Positions 43,506-55,612 are shown, numbered from the stretch's first letter. The stretch is DNA of 64,000 nucleotides from Dactylonectria macrodidyma (GCA_020744425.1 JAGMUV010000026.1:930001-994000), one strand, 5' to 3'. A program made the numbers and translations. The notes: a model not told the origin generated them from the sequence alone.

Positions 43506-44704
43506 GACGCCAGCTGGAGTTGGGCAGTGATCCAAACACGCAAGAAAGCTGGGGACAAAGTCTGCATGAGAAGGTGGTCCGTGCCCGATATGACGTCCAA
43601 TCAGCAGAAAGGACCCCTCAGGCAAGCTGAACTCCAGCGCCAGTATTGAAAGGACCCAGGGACGTTCTGGAATTGTGAAGCACGGCTTGGAATTTTGTAA
43701 TGGCGAGAATGGCATGGATTCCACGTCGCGACTCGCCACGCGACACACGGGCGCGCAATAGGTCTGGCCCCACCTTATCACAGCACAGACCACCCACGAT
43801 CCAGGGACTTAGACGAGTGAGTAATTAGTAGTACTAGGGAGATACATACATACAGAAGGCCGGCGACGACTCTCACCTCCTCGTGGTGCCGGCTGGGAAC
43901 CTGGGAATGCCTTTTGCCTCCGGGGCATTCGCAGAGCTAGAAGAGTCATCACCAACCAGCACTTGTCCGCTGGTTTGGGCGGTGGTTGCGCGGTAGGGCT
44001 CAAGAGCCCTAGCCCCCACAAGCAACAAGGGAACACTTTAAAAACCACCCGAAACGCGACCGCGAAATCGAGCCTACAAACGATGGACATATGGGTCGTG
44101 GAAGAGGACACCCTTGGGGTGCTTCTGGGCTGCTCTATTGTAAGGACACCAAGACGCGCCGGGTAAGCGACAGGAAGCGTGAATAGTCACGGCGAAAACG
44201 AACGAGAAGGAAAGGCACTCTTGAACCCGCACGGAGAACGACAAGGCACCTTGGTTAGTAGGAGGGCCAACACTGCGTTGCTCGGCTGTTCTGGGTACAG
44301 AGAGGATGCAAGTGGACAAACTCCTGCGAGACACGGTCGGCCTCGCAAGAGAGATCTTGCGAGGTAGCGCGAAACAGAATTGACAATCTGCGGGGCGCGG
44401 CATATAATGGAAGCGACGGAAGACTGGGTGGGCGGGCCGCAGTTACGACACTTTCTATATGGCCCGAGAGGACGGACGCGCGTGTCGGTCTACCGAGAGG
44501 ACAGGATCCTGAAGATGGCCATCGAGGATGGGACTTTGGGTTGGCTGTGGAGGTGGGCTTAAGGAGCAAACTGGTATTGACTTGCGAACCGGCAGTGCCC
44601 CGCGCGAGGAGCGGAATAGGATCCAAGGCGATGCAAGGTAGAGGGTCTATGTAGGTAGACGCGCTGCGCCTCTACTAGTTATTTTCTCTGAAAATACAAA
44701 TCAA
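43506..44704. other. Gene-free stretch between BAH-PHD gene and LINE
   Basis: Contains the probable BAH-PHD promoter. Open frames of about 100 codons show no domain. Confidence 0.45.
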
Positions 44705-45574
44705 TACTTGCACAAAGCAGCAGGGCAAGAAAATAGGGTCGTGGCCAGGTACTCGGTCACCCTCGGCTCGCGAGACGACCAGAACCCCTATACGGCCGAG
44801 TTGGGGGCGATAGCGATGGCATTGCGATGCATGCCTGACGGACTACGGGACCGAAGACTCACCATACTGTCAAGCGGCCAGTCAGCTCTGAAGGCGATCG
44901 CGCGACCGCGACAACAATCGGGACAGTGCGCCATACGGGAAATCTACAACCACATCCGACGACTGGGAAAAGGCAACAACAGTGTTAAAATGATCTGGGT
45001 ACCGTCCCGGGACGAGGCGTTCCCCTTGGGACCCAAGGCGAAGAGACAGGCGCAGAGAGCAACCGAAGCAGGACGTACGGCAGAGACGCCGCCATACCAA
45101 GCTCGGTCGACGCGGACAAGACTGGCGAGAGCACAGCTACAACAGCACCAGGCGCTACCGGACAGAGTGGGCGGCTTCTCCAAGAGGGTGGACAAAGCGC
45201 TACCAGGAAAACACACAAAGGTGCTATACGACGGACTGAAGAGGCGCGAAGCAGACACGCTTTCACAGTTACGCACGGGAATGGCGAGGATCAACAGCTA
45301 CCTATCGAGGATCGGCGCGGTGGAATCAGACTTGTGTGACTGCGGACGGGCAACCGAGACGATGGAACATTTTCTCTTTCGCTGCAGCAAGTGGGATGCA
45401 CAACGCGAAGGCATGCGGCGAATCGGACAAAGCGAGATGGGAAACCTCTCATTCTTTCTAGGAGGAAAGTCGGCGTTGGACGGACCGAGATGGTCACCTA
45501 ACCTACAGGCGGTGCGAGCAACAATCAAATTCGCGATGGAGACAGGAAGACTAGGGCCAAGGGAGGAAAATTGA
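44705..45574 (+). pseudogene. Tad-type LINE ORF2, C-terminal RNase H end (5'-truncated)
   Basis: Open to a stop at 45574. It holds YTAELGAIAMALRCM (RNase H glutamate block), LSSGQSALKAI where LSDSQSALKAI is usual, MIWVPSRDEAF, and the C-terminal zinc knuckle CDCGRATETMEHFLFRC typical of Tad-clade LINEs. Reverse transcriptase and endonuclease are absent, as expected of 5' truncation during target-primed reverse transcription. The second catalytic Asp of RNase H is replaced. It is followed by the element's repeat tail. Confidence 0.8.
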
Positions 45575-45598
45575 ACATACTAACAACCAGAACTAGAA

Positions 45599-45645
45599 AA
45601 TACTAACACAATACTAACACAATACTAACACAATACTAACACAAT
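45599..45645 (+). repeat. LINE 3' tail repeats
   Basis: Four tandem copies of an 11-bp unit (AATACTAACAC). Simple-repeat tails of this kind end many LINEs. Confidence 0.8.
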
Positions 45646-45847
45646 GCAGCCTCATTTTGACAGACCATGCTTCAGCTGCTGAGGATAGGATGCTGAACAC
45701 TTGGAGAAATTGGCCTTCAAGGAAACCTGTTAGAGAGAGTCAAGCGAGGCCAAAAGAAAAAGCGATTCAGGGAGAGAAAGTGGGGCTTTACTTTGTGGTC
45801 AGGATTGAAGTAGCAGAAATGTAAATAGCATAGCGTGTTCCATGGCC

Positions 45848-46592
45848 CTATCCCTTTGCATCTGCTAAGGCAGCCCGCATGAGTCGGCCCACAGTTTTCC
45901 CGGTTTTGGACCACTAGACGGCCTAGGATGATAGATACATTGATTAGCACCTAAATTTGGTTGTGATAGAAGTACCAGCAAGCCTGCCGGGTACAAATTG
46001 CTACATCACACTGCAAGCAGCCCGAACTTGTCATCGTCGGCCGCCTTCGATTGAGCTGACTTGGCTGTGCCGCCCTTAGAGGCACCCGACCCTGCCGGGG
46101 CTCATTGAATCTGATCCCTTTACAGCCGAGGCAGCTAGATTTTTTCCCTCTTGAGACTCTTTTATGCTGTATTGTAGGCGTAAATGTGTCGCCGGACCGA
46201 TATCTCTGCCTCGAGGCTGCAGTAGCTGTGTAAGTGCGGATGAGGTCATTACAGATGCGTTGCCTCCACGCTGTCTGTGACTCAATTCGCGGCTAACTAG
46301 GGTCTCCGTGGAATTGAAGAAGGTAGCTGTTGATGAGTGCAGTCTCGAGGAGGAAGCACCATGCAATAACCCGCCAAGCGCCCTTATAAACACGATGATC
46401 CATTCCCAGCTTTGCTCGTAGTTGATCGCCAATATCGACCGCGCCCATGTGATCGTTGTAGTCAGTCGCGATAGACGGCTGCCAAACCTTTAGCACAGGG
46501 TGCGCACTAAAAAAGTGCTTGATTTGCCGTGCCCGGGCTTGTGTTGACGTCGGCCGCTGGCGGATGCGTTGTTCGATCTCGTGCCCTGTGTA
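45848..46592 (-). pseudogene. piggyBac-like element 4, 3' end only
   Basis: Left terminus CTATCCCTTTGCATCTGCTA at 45848 fits the family TIR. On the minus strand the transposase runs from the Copia junction: HEIEQRIRQRPTSTQARARQIKHFF, then DHMGAVDIGDQLRAKLGMDH (third Asp) and CLQCDVAIC...CWYFYH. An intervening frameshift separates AVDIGDQ from the Cys-rich tail. The N-terminal half is missing: the sequence ends where the Copia LTR begins (46593). Confidence 0.75.
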
Positions 46593-46733
46593 TGTTGAGA
46601 TCCGTTGTTTGACGGATCATTGGCTATTCCGATCCATTGGTGGCTGGGATGTGGATGTCTTCTTGTCAATAGCTTCCGCTGGTTAGCGCTAGTTTTCTTC
46701 TTCATCAATCAATACAACCTGCACATTTCAACA
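46593..46733 (+). repeat. Copia 5' LTR
   Basis: 141 bp, TGTTGAGATCCG...CATTTCAACA. Pairs with 55613-55754. Confidence 0.88.
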
Positions 46734-46747
46734 GGTTATGAGCCCGG
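46734..46747 (+). promoter_or_regulatory. Primer binding site, initiator tRNA-Met anticodon arm
   Basis: GGTTATGAGCCCGG directly follows the LTR. Its complement contains GGGCTCATAACC, the anticodon stem-loop with CAU anticodon and GGG stem that is diagnostic of initiator tRNA-Met. Drosophila copia and yeast Ty5 are primed by a half tRNA at this same position. Confidence 0.85.
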
Positions 46748-47511
46748 AAAGGCACCTTACAGCTGAGTATCCTCCTAATCATGATTTCCAATATAACTCG
46801 AGGTCTAATCGCCTCCTTCCACTGCGTCAAAGATGCTCATCACAGTTTCACCGAATACTGCTAGCCGCCTTATTTAGGAATCAAGCGCTTGATTTTGCAC
46901 ACCTCCCGGCCTCATCCGTCACCAGCCTCTCGACCAAATCTTTGCGCAAAGTTTTCAGCCTAGACTCGGCCTCACGATGGCCTCACACGACTATAATTTG
47001 AGAGCTCCACCGCTCTATAAACCGACCTTGTTTTGTTTCCTCCTCAAGCAACATTTTTCTCATCGTGTCGCTGACCTTGACGAACGCTCCGTTGTTGAAT
47101 TCTGTTGATGGATCGCACGAACCTGGTGGTGATATGCGACATCCTGCGATCTAAGTGAACCCTTAGTCCTTCCAACAGGTTCTAGGGCAATCCACTTCGA
47201 CACCGACGACTCGCTTTCAGACGCAAGTTCAACCAACATCTGGGGCCTTGAAGTTGCCTCAATTGCCTCAATTGCCTCAATTGCCTCATTTGCCTCATCA
47301 GACCAGACGAAACCCACGTTATATCCAGTGGGAGTTCTGACGCATCCGTTGCCGGTACCATCGACAACGACGAGGACGAGAAGCCTCGCGCCCGCAAGAG
47401 ACATCGCTACGCTGAAGAGGGAAGATCCACCTGAACCTACCCTACACCGACCTACCCTACACTCGTCCCACGCCTTCGCTCGTCCAGCCATCAAGGAATC
47501 CATCTTCGAGC
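46748..47511 (+). other. Copia leader
   Basis: 764 bp between primer site and Gag start. Contains five copies of TTGCCTCAA (47261-47305, some imperfect). No supported gene. Confidence 0.55.
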
Positions 47512-50500
47512 ATGTCGGCCTCGAAGGAATCGACTGGAACACTTGGCAACCTAGTCAACATCCCGAAGCTAGAATCAACAGCTGGATGGATCAACTGGAG
47601 CCGAGAAATGAAGGACCATCTCACAATGTCGGGATACGGAGACTTGTTCAAACGAAACAAGGACAAACCCACCGGCACCAGCGCCGCGACCGTCGAAAAG
47701 ATCGACAACTGGCTCTCCAAGCAGGAACGCGCGTGCGGAGCCGTCCTCAATCGACTTGGATACAACGCCAGGGAGCAGGTAAAGGACAAGGAGACCGTCA
47801 CGGAGATGTTCGGTGAGCTTGAGAAGCGCTTCAAACCAAAGGGAAGTGCGGTCTTCCAGGAACTCGACCGACGATACAACAGCCTCACCCTAGAGCAATG
47901 CTCGGGAGTCATGACCTTCGCGGAACGGCTGCGAGAAGCTCAATCGGAACTCTTGCAACTAGACGAGACATGCAAAATCGGCACGCCTCAATTCATTAAT
48001 AAGTTCCTAACCGGACTTGGCCCCGAATACGAAGTGTTCCTCACTGCTTTCTACCAAAACCACAACTTGCTACCCGAACGAGGCTCCAACGGAGAAGTGA
48101 CCAAACCTGCCGTCACATTCGAAATCGCCCTTGCCGCCGCAGAGCAAGAGGAGATGAACATTCAACAACGAGAAAAGGCTAAAACACAAACAGCTCTGCT
48201 GGCCAGAACGCGTGGTCCTGGCAAAGACCGAGTGACTCAGACATGCGACCACTGCAACAAACCAGGTCACACCAAGGCCGGATGTTTTGGCTTACACCCC
48301 GACCTTCTTGAGGAGTTCAGGAGAAAACGAGCACTTTGGAGTGAACGACGTGAAACCAAGCTTGAGAAGAGAAAGGAGAACACCTCGTCACTGCAACCTG
48401 ACGAGGATCACACTGCCGCTATCGCCTTCTTAAACACGGCCTTTCTATCCTTTCAACCCCAGTTTGGCCTGGCCATATCAGAACCGTCCAAACTGCTCGA
48501 GCGAATTCACGTATTGGATAGTGGCGCCTCCTCCCACACGTTCTGCCATCGACAAAACTTTACGTCGCTCGAGAAATTCACCGGCTCTGCCATCAACGGC
48601 ATAGCTGGCTCGGCCATTATGCCTGAGGGGCAAGGCACATACACCCTCAAAACCATACGGAACAATGCCAAGGGAACGACAACCTTTCACAATGCACTTT
48701 ACGTGCCAGGCGCTCACTGCAACCTCATCTCAGTCTCAGTCCTTGAGGAAGATGGAGCAACTATTCTATTTCGAAAAGGACGAGCTGTCGTTACAAACCA
48801 CGGTAAAGCCATCCTCAGCGCCACTAGGAAATTCGGTCTATACGTCATCGACGAAGATGACGAACAACTGCACACCGCTATGGCCGCCTACTCCATCAGC
48901 GACCCTAAACTGCAGATCTGGCATGACCGATTCGGCCATTTGGGAGAACAGGACTTACATTGACTCATGAAGATGTCCACGGGCACCACTCCTGTATCTG
49001 ACTCCAACGTCTGTGAAGCGTGCGTAAAAGGGCGCATGAAGGAACGGCCTCATCGCGGATGTATTCGAAAAGGAACAAGACCACTGGAGAGCCTCCATGG
49101 CGATATCGCTGGCCCCTTTCCAGACAAAGGCATCGACGGCCATAGATACTGGGCCTGCTTCATAGATGATTTCACCAAAATGACCTGGGTCTTCCCAATC
49201 AGGCAAAAGTCTGAACTTGGCAACTGCTTTCGAAAACTTCTGGAACAAGCTGAGACTCCAACCCGTCGCTGCCGTTACCTTCGCCTCGATCGAGGGGGAG
49301 AAAATCAAGCTGATACAATCACTCTCTACTGCGAAAACAAGATGATTGAGATGATCTTCTCTGCCACTGAACAGCACGAACAAAACGGAGTGGCCGAAGT
49401 TGCAAACCGTATCTTACTCGAGAAACTCACGGCAACTCTCATTCATTCAGGACTAGAAAAGAAATTCTGGCCATACGTCCTCAAAGCCATGGCATATGTA
49501 CGAAACCTCTCACCAGCCTCGGGTTGTCAAATTACACCTTATGAAGCATGGCACAAGGAAGTGCCGGATCTCTCCCATCTCCGAGTTATCGGCAGCCGAG
49601 GCTTTGCAAAAATGCCTTCAGCCAAACGGAAGAAGATGGACGACAAGACAATCCCCTGCCGACTCCTCGGCTATCAAGGGAGCACAAACTACGCCTTAGT
49701 CGACGACGATGGAAGAATATTCTTTGCGAATAACGTGGTGTTCGATGAGAAATCCCTGCTGAGAAAACGAATTGCATCCGATCAACCAACTGATGAACCC
49801 AACGCAAAACGGATGGATCTCACACCATCTCTTCCAACTATACCGATAACCGAAAACACCAGAATAGACGAAGAGATACAGACAGCTCCCAACCAATCCC
49901 ATCCACCCAATCAAGACGAGCCGAGCATCCATGTGGAATTGGGGACTCCAGAAAGAACACAGAGCCCCGACGGTGCAGTCGATGAACACCAAGTCGCTCC
50001 GGCAGCAGCCGACCGTCATCCCGAACTACGCTTTCCAGTACGGGAAACCCGAGGACAAATGCCATCAAGATACACAGTCCTAGCTCAACAAGACCCAGAA
50101 GCTCAACAAAACCAATGGCGTTTCACCATGATTGCAATTCATCTGGCCATGATCGCCAACAACCTTGAACCGACCGAACCCAAAACCTTTGCCGAAGCAA
50201 TGAACTCGCCTCATGGCGAACAATGGATGCAAGCCATGATTGACGAAATCGACTCCTTAACGAGAAACGGCACCTTCATACCAGTCAACCTACCTCCAGG
50301 AAAACATACTCTCCAAGGCAAATGGGTATATAAGCTCAAGCGAGGAAAGGATGGCGAGATTACCAGATTCAAAGCTCGCTTCGTTGTTAGAGGCTTCGAA
50401 CAAGAAGAGGGAATCGACTACCACGAGACGTTTGCCTCCGTGGTCAAGCCGATGAGCTATAAAATGATCTTCGCTATCGCTGCGGCCCTGGACCTTGAAC

Positions 50501-50742
50501 TGGAACAAATGGATGTCAAAACTGCCTTCCTTTACGGTGGTGTCAAAGAAGAAATCTACGTCACTCAGCCACAGGGTTTCGACGACAAGTCAGGCAAAGT
50601 CTTCCGACTGCGGAAAGCTCTCTACGGTCTTAAACAATCTCCCCGAATCTGGTACCAGACATTATCCGATTTTCTGGAAACCCTCGGCTTCAAATCACTC
50701 AACGCCGATGTTGGCGTCTTCATCCGTGGCACAACCTACATC

Positions 50743-53506
50743 CAGTGCTGCATAGACACGCTATGAAACTGAAACTGGGGTGAGTTTCAGTTTCATGAAA
50801 CCGGACGCCAGTATAGTTTCAGTTTCATATGAAACCGGTTTCAGTTTCATATCAATCAATATCTAATTCCTTTGTTTTCTTCCCCCTCTCTTTAGCAAGC
50901 TCGGACCCGATATACACCTTACCACTAGGCACCTCAAAGATGTCTAGCATTGCCTACCTACCTATGCTACCAATTCGCTAGACTCGCCATCGCTTTCTTC
51001 CCCCTTCCCCATCTCTATATCTTCTTGGAGTATCCTTACAGCCGCGTCGATATCATCCGCTCCCCTAAACACCCCTGCAAGAAGCGGCCTGCTTTTCCCC
51101 TTTGGAACACTTATCCAGCTTTTAATGCACTCACATGCCTCTACCATTTTGGCAGACATGCTACTTCTATCCCATGTAACCTGCCGTCTTGCGCCTGAGA
51201 AAATTCGCTCTGCTTCCGTAGACATCGGAGGGATGCAGAATATGTCAATGGCCATACGGCAGAGGAGGGGGAAATTCTCTCGCTGGGTCGGTTCAAGCCA
51301 CCACTGCAAGGCCGTTTGTTGTCCAATCCCAACTTGTGAGCCCTGCCAAGTATCGTCAAAACCTGGCCATTAGGTAGAAGGCTTCAAATTACTTACATAA
51401 ATAAAGCGGTCGAATTCATCCTTCACCTCGCTCGCTGTGCTGTACACCTTCTGCCTCCAGCGATCGAACTCGTCCAGTTCTTGCCCTTTCTCCTGTTGTT
51501 GATCTGGGAGCTGGTAGCTCTTGTACTCTGTGGACCAAATCTTTCTGACAGACTTCACGGCATTGCTAACCCACGCTGGGTTTCTCTTCCACTGCTCACT
51601 CAGATAGCTCTTCCGGAGTGCTGGGTGGAGGAGAATACCGGCCACGTACACGGGGGCCTGTTCGGTAAGCTGATAATACTTCTCGAACTTTAGCCAAGCC
51701 ACGTGAAAGCGAGCGTAGAAGCGTGGGTTACTGAAAGCCTTGTCTTTAGCCTGCGTGAAGTGATGATGGAGGAAATCCATATGAGATAGAGCTTCATCGA
51801 GTGTGTTCTCCCGGCCTTGGCGTACCGAGATCTGGTGAAATGGTTGTAGAAACGCATGGATGTCTCGGAGCTCGTTCCAGTCGTTGTGGTCCAGCGCATC
51901 TTTCTCGATCTTGGCATGATTTTCTTGAATCCAATCCATAAACTTTGCCCGCCTCTCAATTGCCACGTCAATAAGACGAAACCATGAATTCCAGCGTGTA
52001 TCATTGTCCCTCGGCAAGGCCCTGCCAATCTTGGCCTTGAAGTCGTTGCAGATGCAGGTAGAGCTCCTTGAATACATGCACAAGTTGTGGAGCTTCCCCA
52101 GAACATTAAACTCCCGCCATTCCTCGGTGGCTTGTGCCTTCGTAATGACTCCTCCTTCTTCTTTTTCGGATAGCCTGCACAGTCGCTCATACGCCTCATC
52201 AATCCCCTCTTGCTCATCCTCCTGAATCTTCTTTGCCTTACTCCGAAAGAGGAAGGCTTGAACGATGAGGTTCATGATGTGGCCACTGCAGCGTAGTCGC
52301 CTGGCAACCGGATCTAAACCATCAATCTCTTTTGCGATATCGTCAAGCATAGTATCGTTGGCATCGTGATTATCCATCGTAAAGTAGCCAACCTTTCCGC
52401 TGAGGTCGTACTCTTCGACAACATCCAGGAAAGCCTTGGCTTGTAATTTCCCGTTGTGGCTTCCTTTGAACTCGCGCAGTGACAATAACGCTTGAGCGAC
52501 TTCTCTCGTCTCCGCATCTACAAAATGGACCACGATTGCCTGGTATGCCGCCTTCTGTTCCGATGAGGTCCACATGTCAATGGTGAAGTGGACCATGGAT
52601 GAGAGAGAATTATGAAGCTTCTTGACGAGGCCTTGTTTGTGTTGAGCGAAAGTCTTTTCGAGAAGCTTCGGTACCGCACTGCGGCTGCGTAGGAGGACGT
52701 CCCGGGCCATATAGTTACAGGAGAGTATAACAGCATGAAACTCGGGGTATTCGATGAATGTGTGGGCGATATTGCGAACCGCAAGAAGCCTGGCGAGTGC
52801 TTCCTCGAATGCAGGAATATTAATAGCGTTTGCCAAATATTTTTCCTCATTAAGGTCTCGATTGGCTTGACGTTCCTCCTGGCTTCCAAACAAATCCGTA
52901 ATGGTGCCATGTTGCCGCTTCTTCAGATCCGACCTTTCTACATGCTCGATAACCCGGATGCCATGAAAGTCCCGCAGGTGCTTGCGGGCTCGGCTCAGGT
53001 TCGTCGTTACCGAATTAGGCTTTTTCGTGGAGTCGCAGTGCTTGCAGTACCAAATTTCGTGGTATGAGGTATCGCGAGCTTTCTCTCCTCTCTCTTCATA
53101 AGGGTCACGCGCCTCGTTCCAAGTGCTTTTGTTTGTACGGCCTTTGGCGCGCTTGCCAGCCCGATCAGAGGGAGAACGATGCAATGCGCGCTTGGCGGGA
53201 ACGGGAGAGTCAGGCGAAGCAGGTCCCAAGACCTCGTCAGAAGGCTCCGATAACAAGGGAGCGGGCGAAGCTGATGACATATTTACTGTTAGCAAGTTTC
53301 TAACTGCGTTGAAGGCATTTGGTTTGCGAAATTTTCTTGGTTAAGTACTAAGATATTTGGGACTCATCGGGCGTATATGAAACATATGAAACCGACTGAA
53401 ACATATGAAACTGGGAGAGTTACAGTTTCGTATGAAACCGGGTCCAGGGACTGTTTCAGTTTCATATGAAACAATATGAAACAACACGCGTGGCTATGCA
53501 GCACTG
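50743..53506 (-). mobile_element. Intact hAT element inside Copia
   Basis: 2,764 bp with TIRs CAGTGCTGCATAGACACGC and, reverse-complemented, CAGTGCTGCATAGCCACGC (18 of 19 identical). It is flanked by a perfect 8-bp duplication CCTACATC (50735-50742, 53507-53514). Many copies of GTTTCATATGAAAC-like motifs lie within about 150 bp of both ends, the usual place of hAT transposase sites. Excision of the element plus one duplication restores the Copia frame GTTYIAVYVDD. Confidence 0.96.
50962..53280 (-). CDS. hAT transposase, intact
   Basis: Exon 1 53280-51397 and exon 2 51342-50962, with a 54-bp intron (51343-51396, GTAAGT...CTTGGCAG); 754 residues. Start at the ATG 53280 (MSSASPAPLL). N-terminal nuclear-signal-like basic stretch (KRAKGR), BED finger YCKHCDS...HLRDFH, first catalytic block HFTIDMWTSSEQKAAYQ, second YFTMDNHDANDTMLDDI, then RRLRCSGHIMNLIVQAFL and DTRWNSWFRLI, and the C-terminal block PPMSTEAERIFSGARR with the catalytic Glu and dimerisation helix. 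All expected parts of a hAT transposase are present with no stop or frameshift, and the TIRs and target duplication are intact. It is likely active, cutting its own 19-bp ends and inserting with 8-bp duplications. Confidence 0.93.
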
Positions 53507-54767
53507 CCTACATCGCCGTCTATGTAGATGATCTCCTAATCGCTGGTCCCGATAAGGAAGAAATCCGCCAAATCAAAGCCGCCTTGAGCAAGAAATTCGA
53601 AATGACTGACCTTGGTCCGTGTCAGTACTATCTGGGAATGTCCGTCCGGAGAGACAGACGCAACAAGGCCATCTTCCTCTCCCAACGAGCATATGTCGAG
53701 AAGGTCCTACGGGAATTTGACATGCGGGAGAGCAAGCCAGTCACAACTCCCCTGAGCACGTCAAAATTCCAACCTGTCCCAGACGAATATAAAGCGTCTG
53801 AAACGACGAAACTATGGTACGCAAAGGCAATTGGTTCACTTATGTACGCCATGCTTGGCACTCGCCCAGACATCGCATTTGCCGTCTCTCTCTGCAGCCG
53901 ATATCTGGGAAACCCAACCAACGAACACGTCCAAGCCGTCAAGCGCATCATGAGGTACTTGCGAGGAACGACCGACTTGGAACTCGTTTTCAGCGGACCA
54001 CTCAGACCGTTAGTTGGGTACACCGACTCAGACTGGGCTGGCGACCACGACACCAGACGATCAACGGCTGGCTATGTCTTCAACGTCGGCACAGGCGCCA
54101 TCAGTTGGAGCTCCAAACGACAACCAACGGTCGCACTATCATCCTGCGAAGCGGAATACATGGGACAAACACAATGCACCAAAGAAGCGATCTGGCTACG
54201 AGGGTTGCTGCGCGAACTTCTGGCCCAATACAAATATGGGGACCTTCCGACAACTATCCTCTATGGAGACAATCAAGGGGCAATTGCAATGGCCAAAAAT
54301 CCACAGTTCCATGCCAGGACTAAACACATTGACATTCAATGGCATTACGTCCGAGAAAGGGTCTCGGATGGAGACGTTGAACTCCAATATGTCCCAACCG
54401 AGCAACAAATCGCAGACGGACTTACAAAAGCCCTTCCAAAAGAGCGTTTTATCGTGTTTCGCAACGCGCTGGGCCTCTCCAACCCGTGATTCACTGTCGG
54501 TCACGCAAGTATGGATCATGAGAAAAGGAGGTGACCGGGAAAACCTAGTCAACTGACACTCCGCGCTGTCTCGACAACCAAGCAAGCTACCAACAAATTG
54601 AGTTGGGATTTGGAAGCAGCGGCATCGAAAGTCCATTACATCAAATTTACACGATCTCTTATCCTTTCCATCATACTCCAAGTGGGAGAAAAAGGGGAGC
54701 CCAACAGTCTATCACACTCATGGAGCCTCCAAGCGACTCACAGGTCCTCGGCTTCCTGCAAACAAAA

Positions 54768-54803
54768 CTACAAAACTACAAAACTACAAAACTACGAAAC
54801 ACA
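54768..54803 (+). repeat. (CAAAACTA)n microsatellite
   Basis: About four copies of an 8-bp unit in the Copia 3' non-coding region. Confidence 0.85.
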
Positions 54804-54967
54804 GCAAACACTGCTGGATTGGCCTCTTCAGCCTTAATAATCACAGTCCTAGGAGACATGCAACGGAACCTGCTCAATCGGATCCGGCCAAAGAAAACAA
54901 ACACTTCGACTATCGTAATCAGTCAGCAATACCAACAAAGGACTATCAATGTCCTCTATATTTACTT

Positions 54968-55500
54968 CAAACATCAACTTGGGATGAAGTGGGAGATCTG
55001 GAGTGCTAAGGCTCCAGTGATCGAAGAATCCAAGGCTTCATTCAAACTTTAAATATTAAACATCAACTCGAGATGAAGTGGGAGATCTGGAGTGTAAATG
55101 CTCCAGTGATCAAAGAATCCAAGGCTTCATTTAAACATTCAAACATCAAAACAAACATCAAACATCAACCTGGGATGAGGTGGGAGATCTGGAGTGCAAA
55201 TGCTCCAGTGATCGAAGAATCCAAGGCTTCATTTAAACATTCAAACATCAAACAAACATCAAACATCAACTTGGGATGAAGTGGGTGATCTGGAGTGCTA
55301 AGGCTCCAGTGATCGAAGAATCCAAGGCTTCATGCAAACTTCAAACATCAATCAAACATCAAACTACCTGGTAGATCTGGGGTGCTAAGGCCCTAGTGAC
55401 CAGAGAATCTAACAGGCTGTTCGCCCCACAAACTTATCTATCAAACAATTCGGGAGACCCGGGGTGCTAAGGCCCCAGTGACCGAACAATCCAACGCAGG
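54968..55500 (+). repeat. Tandem hairpin array in Copia 3' region
   Basis: About six copies of a 95-100-bp unit, each with AGATCTGGAGTGCTAAGGCT or a variant followed by CCAGTGAYC. Within each unit CTGGAG and CTCCAG can pair around the constant loop TGCTAAGG. In the last two units the pairing bases change on both sides (GGGG with CCC(C/T)). First hairpin 54998-55017. It lies between the pol stop and the 3' LTR, so it is part of the genomic RNA. Confidence 0.85.
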
Positions 55501-55603
55501 TGTGGTAATAGAAGCTCTTTCCTGTTTTTCACCCACGAAGGTGTTTTTGAGGTTTTAATGAGGCCACACTCTGTTACGCAGAAACATCTCGCACCAATGG
55601 CTC

Positions 55604-55612
55604 GAGTGGGAG
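55604..55612 (+). promoter_or_regulatory. Polypurine tract
   Basis: GAGTGGGAG directly before the 3' LTR, at the position where plus-strand synthesis is primed. Confidence 0.7.

Larger units (their letters stand above)
47512..54489 (+). pseudogene. Copia Gag-Pol polyprotein, split by hAT and one TGA
   Basis: Coding parts 47512-50742 and 53515-54489 (1,401 codons) share one frame across the hAT. Order: Gag region, CCHC knuckle CDHCNKPGHTKAGC, protease VLDSGASSHTFC, GAG-pre-integrase IWHDRFGHLG, integrase (HGDIAGP, LRLDRGGEN, QNGVAEVANR), reverse transcriptase (KWVYKLKRGKDG, KARFVVRGFEQ, MDVKTAFLYG, LYGLKQSPRIW and, after the hAT, YVDDLLIAG), and RNase H (YTDSDWAGD, SSCEAEYM, KHIDIQWHYVRE). 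One in-frame TGA (48961-48963) separates Gag-protease from integrase. CGA to TGA is the simple explanation; a readthrough stop is the alternative. It is inactive because of the insertion. Confidence 0.9.

Noticed and set aside
54968..55500. CRISPR-like repeat array
   Set aside because: Units are ~100 bp and similar throughout with no unique spacers, the host is eukaryotic, and the array lies in a Copia 3' region.
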